NCBI GenBank assembly: GCA_963555705.1
Contig: OY743170.1
Span: 28,967,362 to 29,031,361, forward strand
Reading direction: 5' to 3'
Length of the DNA stretch: 64,000 nt
Source: Ligustrum vulgare
Taxonomy: Eukaryota > Streptophyta > Magnoliopsida > Lamiales > Oleaceae
Below are positions 32,741-45,291 of the stretch, in pieces (position 1 is the first letter of the stretch; each line of letters begins with the position of its first letter). Made by a program: the position numbers and the translations under genes. The notes beneath the pieces are model-generated. The model saw only the letters and a program-made list of their open reading frames with translations, had not been told where the DNA came from and did no database searches.

Positions 32741-35700
32741 TGTAGCGCCCCAAGTTCCGTATACCCGGTTCACTACGTCATTTTCTGTCTAAATTTTTCG
32801 AATAATATTTTTTGCGGAAGAAATAATTGAAATTCATTTTTGGCAACATTAAATAAACTGTAATGGCCGATAAAATTGAAAACATTTATGAAACCATTTG
32901 AAATAGTAAATCGAACCATTAATTTTGTAAAGAAATTGACAATGTCATAATTTCTCAAATAAATGAACTTCTCTAAATTATTCGATGTTTGGAAAATACA
33001 GAAATCATTAACGTCAAACTTTCAACCGTTTAACGATTATTGCCACCATCATTCATCGCTCGCCACCGTCTCCGAAATCTGCAAAACTGTAAAAAAATAG
33101 GGTGAGTATTTCATGGGGGAAATACTCAGTAGACTCATCGCAAATTAATTAATTTATAAGATGATTAAACACATAAATCCCGGCTCTTTATAAAACGGGC
33201 ATTGATAGGGCTTCTTTATAAAACTGTTCTTGATAAAACTCATATTGTGCATTACAGCACAGGACATATTTTGAAAATCATAGGCTCTTTGAAAACAGCT
33301 CTTTGAAAACAGCCCTTTGAAAACCATATACTTATAAAACACATTTTAATTATGCCAAGCATAATTTTCTTTTGAAAGCATAGGGATCATTTTCATCATA
33401 ACATAGGATAAGATTGAAATCCTCATAAACATAGGAATTTTACCGAACTTCGGTGGCAAGAATTCTTATGCAGTAAGTATACCAAGCATAATTTTTGAAA
33501 TTCATAGGGATCATTTGCATCATAACATAAGATAGGATCGAAATCCTCATAAACATAGGTTAGGATCGAAATCCTCATAAACATAGGAATTTTACGGAAC
33601 TTAGGTGGCAAATCCTCATAAACATATGGAGACACAAGAATTTTACCGAACTTAGGTGACAAGAATTCTTATGTGTAGCGCTACTAAAACTCCGGTCCCC
33701 TTAACATATCATAAACTTATCATATGGGACCCATAGCAATCTTGGTAGATTGATTTCATAACAATGATCCAAAAAAATATTTTCGTGAAGCATAGGGTAT
33801 ACTTACTTTTCGTAAAAACATAAAGTATATTTTCTTTTCATAAAAACATACTTACTTTTCATAAAAACATAAGGTATATTTACCTTTCATAAAAACATAC
33901 TTACTTGTCATAAAAACATACTTTCTTTTCATAAAAACATAAGGTATATTTACCTTTCATAAAAACATACTTTCTTTTCATAAAAACATAAGGTATATTT
34001 ACCTTTCATAAAAACATACTTTATTTTCATAAAAACATAAGGTATATTTACCTTTCATAAAAACATACTTTCTTTTCATAAAAATTGACTTTTACAAGTC
34101 ACATGACATTTATATGAAATCATAATTTAAATCAATTAATAAGTGGGAGTCTACCTCAAATCCGACGAGTGCAAAGTTGAGCGGGAATGACTTCAATTTC
34201 TTTAAATTCTCCGTACGCTTCGTCTTAGCCAATAAGTCACTTTAGTCTATCGAATATATAGTTCAAAATGATAAATTATAATTTGAGGACTAAAATTGAT
34301 GTTTTGAAAGTCGAGGGACTAAAATGAATATTTTTGAAAGTTCAGGGACTAAAATAGATACTTTGAAAGTTGAGGGATTAAAATGAATACTTTTGATAGT
34401 TGAGGGAGTAAAATGAATACTTTTGAAACTTGAGCTTAAAAGTAAATCAGCAGGGACTGAAGTTGATAAGTTTAAAAGCTGAAAGGACTGAAATAAAACC
34501 TTTTGAAACTAAAAGGGACTGAATTGGATTGTTTTAAAACCATAGGGACTGATTTGAAACATATTAAAACTTCAAGGCTAAATTTGAAATTTCCGAAAGT
34601 TTATAATATTTAAAATAAAATATCCTTTCCTTTCCTCATTCAGATCGAAGAGAGAGAGGGATCGGAGAGCAAAGCGAGAGATAGAGAGATGGCGTGTGAA
34701 ATCGTGAGGGAAAAGGAATCTGTCGCCGATAGTTCACCGGCGCAACGTCGGCGCAGGATGCGGCCAACTGTGAGGGTTCCGCTAGTCTAGGTTCTTGTGG
34801 ATTTGGTACAGTTTTGGGTTTGGGCTGTGCAGTGGAAGAAAAACGGCAGAAGTGATGATGATTCAGGGTTTGGTCGAGGCAGTGATGGTGGTTTGGTGAT
34901 TGGTTTATGACTGTATTGGTTGCAATGAGGTAAGGGTGATTCAGCAGTGATGGTGTCTGCTTGATCAAAATTGGTTGAGGCAGTGTTTGGTTTGTTCGAT
35001 TGGGAGTCATGAAGATGATTTCTTGAATTGAGCAGTGAATTGGTAGTGAATTTGCTGTGAATTGGTGGTGTCCGGTGATGATGATGCTGATTTGAAAATG
35101 ATGGTGAAAAGAAAACTGAAATGGAGGTTCGATTGAGACAGCAGTTTGGTGATGATGATGAATACTGTGGTTTTACAAATTGGTTGATGGTGCGATGGAG
35201 CAGTGCTGAGGATGATTGCTTAAATTGAAAAACATGATGGAAAAAAAAAAAGAAAAAGAATTGATGAATGGGGAACATCATAATTTGGGGAGTGGAATCA
35301 TTCATTGAGTGGGTTTGGCTTTGTGATTAGATAAATGAATGGAAAGGAAGAAAAACGTGGGTTGCAAATTAGGTTAATGGTGTAAAGTATGGGAATTTTG
35401 GTTATGATAATTATTGCACTAACTTCGATTAAAAAAATGTATTTAAAACAGATATATTTTGGACTGAAAAATACATTTGAGAAATAAATAATTTTGAGAT
35501 AAAAATTGAATTGCATATTATGGACTTAAAATAATTTAAATAAGAAAATGGAATTTAAAATGCTTTTGACAATAATACTTAAAATAATATAATTTTAGAA
35601 ATTCGGATTTTAATTTAAAATCGAACAAATTCGATATTTCTTGACTTGGCTAGACGAATCCGTCGCGGCGTTAACTTCAAAACAATGGGTGAAATAGTAG

Positions 35701-35761
35701 CGACACAATTTTCTAAATATTAAAATAATTATTAATTGCGTAAAAATTCTGAGTCGCTACA
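32741..35761 (-). mobile_element. Solo LTR of a Ty3/gypsy element (3021 bp) inside the transposase gene
   Basis: Ends TGTAGCG (32741) and CGCTACA (35761) are inverted, with perfect TSD GAAGG at 32736-32740 and 35762-35766. No primer site, polyprotein or second LTR is inside, so it is a solo LTR left by LTR-LTR recombination. On the minus strand it starts TGTAGCGACTCAG. It carries a CT-rich leader-like block (about 34700-34640) and ends with a TTTGCAGATTTCGG block like that in the LTR at 1-836. It contains 49-bp tandem repeats and many GGGACTAAAATGAATA-type short repeats (34260-34600). Excising it with one TSD copy restores the tnp2 coding order. Confidence 0.9.
33790..34085. repeat. Tandem repeat of ~49 bp, about five copies
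   Basis: The unit combines CATAAGGTATATTTACCTTT and CATAAAAACATACTTTCTTTT. Copies are nearly identical, so the array is younger than the surrounding LTR or is being homogenised. A second, looser array of CCTCATAAACATAGG lies at 33420-33630. Confidence 0.8.
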
Positions 35762-38059
35762 GAAGGCTATCAACAATCCGACGCAATTGATCACCTGCAG
35801 TTGTAGGGCTTAGTGCATGAACATCCTTCTCCAGTCTTCCTTTCAAGAACTTATCTCCCTGTCTTCTAAACGGATGGTTGTAGGGCAGGAATCGACGATG
35901 ACATTCAAAAAAACAACATTTTCGCCCGTTCTTTAATCTGAATGATTTTTGTTGATCCATGTAGTACAGACAACAAAATGGACCATGTGTACTCCACCCA
36001 GACAACCTGCCAAGTCCTGGAAAATCACTAATAGTCCACATTAATGCAACATTCATTGTGAAATTTTGCTTTCTATGTATATCATATGTTTCGACTCCAT
36101 CCTCCCAGAGCATTTTCAACTCATCTATTAGTGACCGCAAATAAATGTCAATATTTTTTCCAGGACTCTTCGGCCCAGGGATGACCATACTCAAGAATAA
36201 TTTGTCTTGTCGCATACATAACCCAGGTGGAAGAATGTACACAGTAATTATCACTGGCCAACATGAGTAATGTGTGTTAGTCATGTTGAATGGGTTGAAC
36301 CCATCTGTACAAAGACCAATACGTACATTTCGAGGCTCAATAAATAAATCAGGATACGTTATATCAAAATGCTTCCACATCTCCCCATGCACTGGATGTG
36401 ACATTTCTCCATGCGTGAATGCATTGCTTGCATGCCAGATCATATGTTCTGATGTGTGCCTCGACATGTATAACCTTTGAAGTCTAGGAGTCAGAGGTAG
36501 GTACCGTAACACCTTATGAGCTACCTTTCGCCCAGACCGAGAAATTGCATCTTTATACCGCGGACTATTGCATGTATGGCACTCTAACAACTTCTCACTC
36601 TGTCGGTAATACAACATGCAATCATTAACACATGCATCAATTTTCACAACACCGAGCCCTAAACTGGATAGCATTTTTTTGTCTTATAGAACGTACTATC
36701 TAACTGGTTATCCTCTGGTAACATTTCCTCCACGATGGACATCATACGTTCATAACAGGCTGCAGGCATATTTTACTCAGATTTATAGTTCAAAAGCTGT
36801 GACATTGCAAATAGTTTGGTATGCTTCACACAACCATGCCACAATGGTCTGTCAGCTTGTTGTAACAATGTATAGAAATTTGCCGCTTCCGCATTCGGTA
36901 CATGTTCCTCAGTGTCAAATTGGTCGGTATTGGAAAATCTATTGTACATTTGAGGACCCATTGCATCAAACACCATAGAGTGGATGGTCTATTCCCCTAT
37001 ACGTTGTGTTGATGACAATTCACCCAAATGTAAAGAACTAGTATTAAAGTTTTCACTATGTTTAGTCCACCTACTGTACCCCCCAATGAATCCATACTTG
37101 TACAGATGCATTTTAATATCATCTTGCTTCATAAATCTTATGTTGCCACATTTCGTGCATGGACATTTTACTTTGTCGACAACCACTTGGTGTGAAAATG
37201 CATATTCAACAAATGTTTCAACACCAGCAATAAATCTTTCTGAAAGAAACCCATCAACTAATCGTGCATACATCCAACTACGATCATCCAACACACTGCA
37301 TGCTGTCAAATAAACTACACATTTATTATATTCACAATAATTTGATACTTATTTAACCGTCAACTTTTAAATTAATTTAGTGATTTTAACCTAACAAACT
37401 CTTAGTTTGGAAATTCATATACTTAATATAATCTCTAATATACTCATCAACATACTAATTTTAATGATAAAATTGATCTAATATATACAGTAACATACAA
37501 AATGAAATATATTAATAAATATGCATATTAGCATACTACTAATTATGATATATAAACAATAAGATACAAAATTAGTCTTACTTCCCTAGTAAATCTGAAA
37601 TATGCACAGATTTATTTACTAACAAAATTTTAATAAACTAAATAAACAATGCATACAAACTAATTAATCTAAAATACATATTACCATCTACAATTTATAG
37701 TTTAAATATTATTTGTATATTATTAATCTAAAATACAAAAATATACTACATCTAATTTAAAAAAGTAGCAAAATCAACATATATATATATACAAATATAG
37801 CTAATTAATGTATATAGAAAGAGCAAAAATCTAGATACACAAAAGTATTAATTTTGAAAAAAAAAAAAAAAAAAAACTTGAGTGTATTACCTTGGTCCAT
37901 GACACTCTTCAACTAGAAAAATATATAGCATCCACAACTATATTTCCAAGTTTCTTCAGTTCAATATTAATTACATTCGAACCAATTGGAAAAGGTAAAA
38001 TGGATGGGAGAGTTTAGAGATGTGAAAATGTTGGTGAAGAATGAATGAAGATACTGAGA

Positions 38060-38483
38060 ACCGGGAAAGGTTGAAATAAGCATTTCCGACGGAAAAATAG
38101 GCCTTCGGAAAATACTCGACCGCAACGAAAAAATCTTTGAAAAAGCCAAGATTTTTTCCAACGGAATTTGCCAATCCGTCGGAAAAACAAGTTATTTCCG
38201 ACGTTATATAATATTCTGTCGGAAATAATCCGTAGGAAATTTTTCCGACGGATAGACTTTATTCCGTCGGAAATATTTTTTTCCGACCATTTAATAATTC
38301 CATCGGAATATTTTCCGACGTTTAGTTAAAAATCTGTTGGAAAAATAAATTTCCGACGGGTTTTTAATTCCGTGGGAAATATTTCCGACGAATTCTTATT
38401 CCGTTGGTAATCCATGATAATTCCGACGGACTCGACCTCAGCCGAAAATTTTTCCGTCGGGAAAAGACTGTTTTTTTGTAGTG
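38060..38483. repeat. CACTA 1 terminal inverted repeat and subterminal repeat array (5' side)
   Basis: About a dozen alternating TTTCCGACGG/CCGTCGGAAA words in the 420 bp before the terminal GTAGTG, the mirror of the array at 24539-25090. The tnp2 first exon starts ~160 bp inside, so this array doubles as the promoter region, as in other CACTA elements. Confidence 0.85.
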
Positions 38484-38486
38484 CAC

Positions 38487-40093
38487 CCTTGCCAAGAGGC
38501 GATGTCAGGGGAGTAGACAATTATTTAGGCTGATACATAAAATAAATAAATAAATAAATCGTAATTCAACATACCTAGAACAGGCCTCAACTCTCCCCTC
38601 CATCCTCCACCCCTGCCCTCATGCTTATTGTGCTGGCCCAAGCCTAAGAAGCTGCACATTTTTTTTTAGGAAACTAGTATGAATCGCGTGCAATGTACGT
38701 GATTTTGTAATATTATTGTGAGATGTATTTATTCAAATACTAAACAACTTATTTTAATCAAATCATATTTATTTTGAGTTTGTGTACTGCTCAAGAAGAA
38801 AATAATGATAAATTTATTCATGTCGAATATTGAAAGAATTGAAAAATGATTGAAATTGGATTCGGAATAGAATATTGTGCAAAAATATTTCAGTGATGAG
38901 AACATATTATGCTTTTCTGGGATGTGTGTATATATTTAAACACAAGTTAAATTTATTCTTGAAGGGTTTGGACCAATTAAGCATAAATTGAGATTTTATT
39001 TGAAATGCTAACCATGCAAAAGGTACACATAATAATTAATGAATATCGAATACAATAAAGACTAGAGTATTGTTATTTTACTCCTTTACAAAATGAAAAT
39101 AAATATCAATCAACGTTTTCCAAAATAAGTGTCCTAGAAAATATTATAATTAAAGTTACAATTTGATTCTTAAATATCTTCATTTATGCATAATTTAGCT
39201 ATAGTCCATCATTTCCAATTACATTAACTAATAAACTAAAAAATTCATATGTGATTATTAGTATTTTATAATTCCTAATTTAATCTTTAATTAATTTATA
39301 ATATTTTATTTAACAATGTTGATTGTCTACTCAAATTTTATTTTTATTCCAAAAGACCCTAAAAGCACAAAATAGTCATTTTATATCTATGTCAGTGATT
39401 TATACATCTTAGCAATTAAATCCGGGACTTGACCCTTAAATATGTAAAATAAAGTCTCGAGTAAAATTAGGTTATCTTGACAGTTGTAATCACAAAAAAT
39501 CACCAGCATGCTGTGGTAAAACTCATGATCAATTCCATTACATTCTCCCGGAACGAAAATCCTAGAAACTAGCAAATGGATAAGAATTGATTGGTGATAT
39601 ATCTTGAATAGCTAGTGTGTTTTGAAAAAAAAAAAAAAAAGTGAGTAGAAATTGGACCAATTTTCAGTCATCTTCTTTGAATGATTCTCTAGCTAACATG
39701 AATTTTTAGTCATTAGATAAGAGATATAAACCAATTACATATATAAAGCAATCAAAATGATCCAAGGAATTAAGAAACTAATAATATAGATCAATTGACA
39801 AAGAGAATCCTAATTGTAAGAGGACTGAATTATTAGACAAACAAGAAACCGGTACATTTTGAAAGAAAATGAGTCTAATTTCATCTTTACTATGTCCTTC
39901 TCCTTCACATGCTTGAAGTTGGGATCAATAAAATAATGGGCCTAAAAGAGATTCAAATTTGAGAAAACATATATATAGAATTACTACAACTATATTTTAT
40001 ATGAAAACATGACATTTATAATGAGTTGTGCAACAAAGATGGTTTTTAGTCAATGAATAGAAAAATATGAACTCTACTGTCTAGTTGGCTGCC

Positions 40094-40177
<84 letters not shown>

Positions 40178-41232
40178 GTCTTTCAATATTCTGTCCCTCA
40201 CCCCCTCTTTTACAGCTTCTATTGTTACAAAACTATTGCCACCAAGATTATGAGATCTATCAATCGACCTATACCAAGTCACATAAATTTTCACATTATA
40301 TTTAGTAGATATAGGATAGAAGATCATTAGAAGAATGCATGACCGTATAGAACTTGCATTTAGACATCAAGAATACTTGATAAGAGCATTGTGTAAAAAA
40401 TTGAGAAAAAATTATACTACTGGAGTGGTTTGTCATGCACTGTAATAATTTAGACAGATGTGTCCTTGAGATCTTTTGATGCAAGCAATTAGCATTTGAG
40501 ATTAGCCAAAAATTCTTGCACTAATTAGCAAAGTTGAGAATTTACTTTTATTACAATAAAAGTGGTAAAAGAAAGTTATTTGATATCAAATCTGTAATAA
40601 CTATTATGGAAATAGAACTTAATTAAGGGATGACACAAGCGATGACGTCAATTCAAATTTTGGAGAACGTGAAAAGTAGCATTCTTGAATCTTATATCTG
40701 GAGATTTTTAGTTTCTCTTAACTTCTGGAAAATGAAAAGCTGAGGTAGTTATATCTCGATCTTTAGGATGATACTTAAGCATATATTTCAATGTTATTGA
40801 TGAGATAACAATTGACTTGCTTGATTTTCAAATTGTAATCCTTGATTATAATGTATAATCAGAAGGCATCATATTTAAAAATATGCCCTAAGGTCACTAG
40901 TATTGTTTAAGAGTGATTGACTTATAATAGTTGATGAGAGCCAAATGAGGAAATAATGTAAGATAGGAAAAATTGAGATCTATTACCAGTTGAATTTTAT
41001 TGGAAAAATCATTTAATGAAGAAGTATCAAGGGAAAGTGAAAAGTGAAAAGTTAATAGTAACAGCTAACAATGATATTTGATGTAGCCTTCAAACTCCTA
41101 CAGATGATGATTTTAATTGGCAGAATACTTTAAGAGATGTAAAGCAAAAGAGTGGTAGGAGAATATATATTTCTAAAAAGGATTTCTATGCCGGTATAAA
41201 ATCCCAAGGACGAAATTCCTTAAGGGGGAGAT
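38487..41232. other. Intergenic DNA with an AT/AG microsatellite; last part gypsy internal sequence
   Basis: No recognised gene. 38662-38700 (AAACTAGTATGAATCGCGTG and onwards) resembles a Helitron 3' end on the minus strand, without a matched 5' end. 40101-40130 is (AT)15 and 40131-40174 is (AG)22. The final ~50 bp before 41233 (GGACGAAATTCCTTAAGGGG and GAGAT) are the usual 3' internal end and polypurine tract of a gypsy element, so some sequence to the left may be decayed gypsy DNA. Confidence 0.5.
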
Positions 41233-44200
41233 TGTAACATCTCGAAAATTTCATACCTTAATTTATTTATTTAAGAAGGTAGAATTTCTTAGAAAATAGC
41301 AATTTTCGCATTTTTTTATGATGAGATAGTAATGAAATTATAAGAAAGGGGGAGAAATTTGCATGAATTGTATTATTCGGGACTAGATTGATATAAAAGA
41401 AAGTTATGGATGATGTTTGAACAAAATCGAACGAATTTTCGTAAATAGGGAATAAGCTAATATAAGATGGTGTAATTCATTAAAAAATTCCAAGTGGTGG
41501 TCGAGCAGCCATGTTTGAGAGGATCTTATGAACAATATGGTAATCCGATGTTTTTGCATGTTATACTACCTACTAGTTTACATTGAAACGTACGAAATAT
41601 CATATTTAAGTACATTTAAGGTCGAAAATTGCCTTGAAATTCGAGTTAAAGTTGTACACATGAAAATATCAAAGTGCTTAAAATCTAGAAAATTTGGCTA
41701 AATGTTGAAACTCAGTTGAGCTGCCGTTTTTGTACGTCCAATACAGGTTGTAGACAAGTCTGTTTTAGATGCATATGTAGTTTTTCTGAAGCTTGAAATA
41801 TGAACTTTATAACGGTATAATGATTGACCCAAATGGACCACGTCTTGACCTTCAAATATTTAATCCAAGGTGGCACCTTGAGATAAAAATCTAGAATTTT
41901 TAGTAATAAAATAATATAAATGGGGGGAGACTTTTAGTCCCACCATTCTTACCTTATGGGTGTGTTTGTCACATCAACTTATTTTAGTTAGAAGTAATTA
42001 TTTAGCAAAATTTATAGGGTTCCGATAATAGAAAATAGTTTTAAGGACTTAGTTTTCAATTACTTAAGGACTAAATCTTGTATTATATGAAAGTGTGAGG
42101 ACTTGTCTTTAATTATATATTACATATGTTCACTAAACTAGATTAGAAAGCAAATCTCCTCATAGTTTCAATGGAGAGCTGTAAGAAGAGATTGAGAGAA
42201 TCAAAGAAGGGAAGAAGAAGGAGAGAAAAGCGGTAAATTGGAAGAAAATTAGTTCCCCAGAAACTAGGCTAGCTATTAGAAATATGAAAAGTGGCAAAAT
42301 AGTGGTTTCTAGAAGCATTTTACGGTTCTTGCCATATCATTCCAAATCAAGAAATTTTTATTTCTAGGCAGATTTTATGAGTAAAACTTTGATTAAGAAG
42401 CAAGATTTTGATATATTGAAGTTACTCTAACACTTGGTTAAAAAATTGTTGGTGTAAAGGCTCAAAATCATCTTTCTAGGTTAGAAAGTGAGTAAAACTT
42501 GGTTTATGTATTTGTAGTGATAGTTTCTCATATTGTGTTAAAGTCTTTTATATAAGTTATACAATTTTATTCGTTTCTTATTGATGGGTGTTGATTTGAT
42601 TATTTATATGTCAATATTTAATGTTAGAAATGCAGGTTCCTTCTAAGTGTTTGATGAAGCATTTATGTGTTTATTTGTAATTTTCATTATGTAAAGTTTA
42701 ATTTCAATACTAAAGTAACATTCTTGAGCACTTTTATTTATTTACTATAAAATTATTTTCAAGTTCTTGAAATGATTTTATCTAAGTACATTAAATTTAA
42801 TTTTCAGATTCTTTTATAAGGTTATTTGAATACTTAAAAGTTATTTTATGATTCTTGAAATAATTTTTAGAGTACTTTAAAGTAATTTTTCAGATTCTTA
42901 AATTATGTTGCTTGGATACTTTAAAGTAAATTTTCAAATTTTTGAATAATGATATTTGGATACTTTAAAGATAAATTTATATTCTTGAATGATGTTATTT
43001 AAGTATTTTAATGTTATTTTTAGATTTTCGGATGAATTCATAAGCATTTTTTTAGATTATATCTTCAAGTAGATGCATCAAAGTTTATTTTCAGATTCTT
43101 TAATCTAATTCTAGAAGCTTGTAAGTTCCCCATCCCTTATATTTTTTTTTCTATATCTAAGTTTACTCTTAAGTACTTTGAATTTAGCAAGCTTTCTCTG
43201 GTAAATTTTACTTGTTCTTTAATTATGTGAAGCACGTGTGAATTTAATTGATATACTTGGTAGTTATAACTTTTATTATGTTAAGTTCAAAGAATCCTAT
43301 CTTGCATGCAAATACTTGAGTAAGATTATGTGCTTTTATGTTGGATAAATGAAGCACTATGAAGTTTTGGCTTCATGTACGCCAAATGTTGATATTGTTA
43401 AGAGTTCTTACACGTTACTCTCTTACAAAATCATGGATATATTACATTCATTCATGATACATGATTTACTTTCTAAGTATGCACTTAGATTTAATATGTA
43501 TACCTAAAAAAGTGCATAAATAGGAACATAAATCTAAGTGTTAAGTATTCACCAGTTTGGGATTCTAGATTCCCAAGGTAATATTTCCCACCTTTTAAGG
43601 TCATGGTAGTGATTCAAGACTCGATTTTAGAGCTTCCAACAGCTATGAACAGTTAACATTAAGTTATATGAATAAGACTATCACAAGATGAGATGTGTAC
43701 ATCTTCAAAGTTTTATGTCATGACAAGATTACATGATAGGTGACCTTTGTACAAAAATGATACCATATTTTACTTGAATTGTATGAGATTTGTAGCAAAA
43801 TGGTACCAGATTTTATGTTGAGCACTCTGTGAATACTTTGAGGATAGGTGCCCAAAGTTGAAGAAAAAGAAAAGAAAGCATAAGAAAATTTAAATGCATC
43901 ATCACTTATGTATATCACTTCATAGATTGCATCCATACCATAAACATCATGTGAATTGTTTGAGTATGGTCATCTTTGACACTAAGTATTATAAATGTAA
44001 TATAAGTTTATTACTAAATCATACATGTTAAGTAATTACGATTCTATTTGGTTATAAGTGATACTAAACATTACCAATGTGATATAGGTCGATTATTAAA
44101 TCATATATGTTAAGTGATTACAATTTTATTTATCTACATGAGAGATGAATATAAAAGTTAGGAGGTATAGTATATGATTTATATTCAATCATAAGTATGT

Positions 44201-44560
44201 TAAATTTTGACAAAAGAAAACGTTGAGAATGATAGAGATGCATGTTTAACTTTATATACTTTATGTTAAAATTGACATCTTAACATGCACCATGTTTTAT
44301 TCATTGAACCTTGTGGTTCATAGTCGTATTATGACTTTCTTTATAGGCAATGGAGCATTGATTCTTATATGTGTAGATTCCCTATGGAGAATGCTTACTG
44401 AGAATATAGAGTACTTATTGGTAACCAAAAGTGATGAATAACTAAGCCATTTTGTATCTAGAACTAAATTTGGGATGAAAATCTTATTCCTTTGACATTT
44501 AAAATTTAAAAACGAGTTTGGGCTCAGTTTTGAAATTAAAGGGGTAGATATTTTTTAATT
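41233..44560 (+). mobile_element. Ty3/gypsy LTR (left end clear, right end uncertain)
   Basis: Starts TGTAACATCTCG right after the polypurine tract TTAAGGGGGAGAT, so it is the 3' LTR of a plus-strand gypsy element whose coding part has been lost or decayed. A TATA box (AATATAAATGGGG) lies near 41915, and a GA-rich leader-like block at 42170-42240. A run of homologous short phrases follows at 42720-43080 (repeats of GATTCTTGAAATRATTTT and ACTTTAAAGT). The right end was not found: no matching ...TTACA plus primer site could be assigned, so 44560 is only where the LTR-like character fades. Confidence 0.5.
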
Positions 44561-44880
44561 GAAATGGACATTGTATTTTAAAGTTTCTCTTAACATCATC
44601 TTAATGAAATTTAATGTATTTCTACTTTCGTTTAATGATAATGCTGTTATTTCTTAATATCTATTTCAACTTACTCCTGCTAAACATTTAAGATTGATAA
44701 AATCTTTAAAAAAAAAAAAAAAAAGGGGTTAGAAAAGAACTTTTTTTGAGCAGCAAGCTGCTAGAACAACTTGTTTTCCAGTGCAGAGCTAGCGTTTTGA
44801 AAATTATTTTTCTTCATTCAAGGATAAATGAGCAAATAAATATTATATGTATAGAATTAAGAGTATGTGTACAGATTTGT

Positions 44881-45090
44881 TTTTTCATAATAGTGGAAAA
44901 AAATTACCTCAACTTTTGGGGGCGCGTCCTCTACAGTGTTACCTATAAAATTTCATTTTTGACTAAGATTATAATATATGCACACTTTTTTTTTTTTTTT
45001 CATAGTGGGAAAAAGAATTACCTCAACTTTTGGGGTCGCATCCTCAATAGTGTGACCTATAAAATTTCATTTTTGATCATGATTGTACAT
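44881..45090 (+). repeat. Tandem duplication, two units of ~105 bp
   Basis: Both units contain TTACCTCAACTTTTGGGG, a CGC/CGCATCCTC stretch and CCTATAAAATTTCATTTTTG. They differ by a few substitutions and are separated by a T-run (44987-45000). An open frame crosses them by chance. Nothing else is recognised between 44560 and 45283. Confidence 0.75.
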
Positions 45091-45291
45091 TATTCTGACA
45101 TTAACCTAATTAATTACATATTTAATTAATGAAATTTATTTATTTAATTAATTATGACTTATAATTTTTGAATGAAAATCACAAGTAATTTCTTAGATTA
45201 GAAAATATACGTTTTAATTATTTACTTCTATACTCTTCACATTTAGTTTACATATTTTTCCCTCTAAAAATATGCACATTTCATGCAGGCC

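Larger units (their letters stand above)
30984..37900 (-). pseudogene. TNP2 transposase of CACTA 1, broken
   Basis: Transposase gene on the minus strand. A tiny first exon (37900-37891, ATGGACCAAG before a GTAATA donor) can splice to 37302, giving MDQ then VLDDRSWMYARLVDGFLSER. This is the transposase-associated domain (PF13963), with CPCTKCGNIRFM. Next is the Transposase_21 core (PF02992, about 36990-35762): CVNDCMLYYRQSEKLLECHTC, then GLCTDGFNPFN with the conserved Asp kept; the usual C-P-x-C reads CCLYY, losing a Cys. The solo LTR at 32741-35761 cuts the core, which resumes as NIFWDLPYWHTNLIRHNLDV. DUF4218 lies at about 32390-32000 and DUF4216 at about 31800-31400. Lesions: TAG at 36989, TAA at 36773, an A7-tract frameshift near 36675, a TGA at 32389, and a 2-bp shift near 31520. 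An acidic tail ends with a short last exon (DED, stop at 30984). Confidence 0.9.
24539..38483 (-). mobile_element. CACTA (En/Spm) transposon 1, complete, 13,945 bp
   Basis: Left end CACTACAAAAAAAA at 24539 and right end TTTTTTTGTAGTG at 38483 are inverted; TSD CAC is identical (24536-24538 and 38484-38486). Both subterminal zones carry many TTCCGACGG/CCGTCGGAA words, the expected TNPA-type binding repeats. Genes read on the minus strand: the tnp2 transposase (37900 to 30984) and a TNPA-like gene (about 26735 to 25248), the usual CACTA order. Both genes are broken. Inside lie a raffinose-synthase-like exon, overlapping hAT and Helitron ends, and a 3.0-kb solo LTR. The element can no longer move by itself, although its intact ends might still be mobilised in trans. 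Confidence 0.93.

Noticed and set aside
33790..34085. CRISPR-like array
   Set aside because: Head-to-tail tandem repeats without unique spacers, in a plant LTR.
34636..35516. Several minus-strand open frames rich in Ser, Pro and His
   Set aside because: They lie inside a solo LTR, in a leader-like low-complexity region, with no recognised domain.
38662..38700. A second complete Helitron
   Set aside because: Only a 3'-end-like motif on the minus strand was found; no matching TC 5' end with the ATATATAAAAG pattern could be located.
40046..40327. 93-codon open frame with a Ser-Leu and Tyr-Ile repeat
   Set aside because: Created by the AT/AG microsatellite at 40101-40174.
44746..45129. 127-codon open frame (+)
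   Set aside because: Spans a tandem duplication of non-coding DNA; the two halves are the same sequence, with no family similarity.
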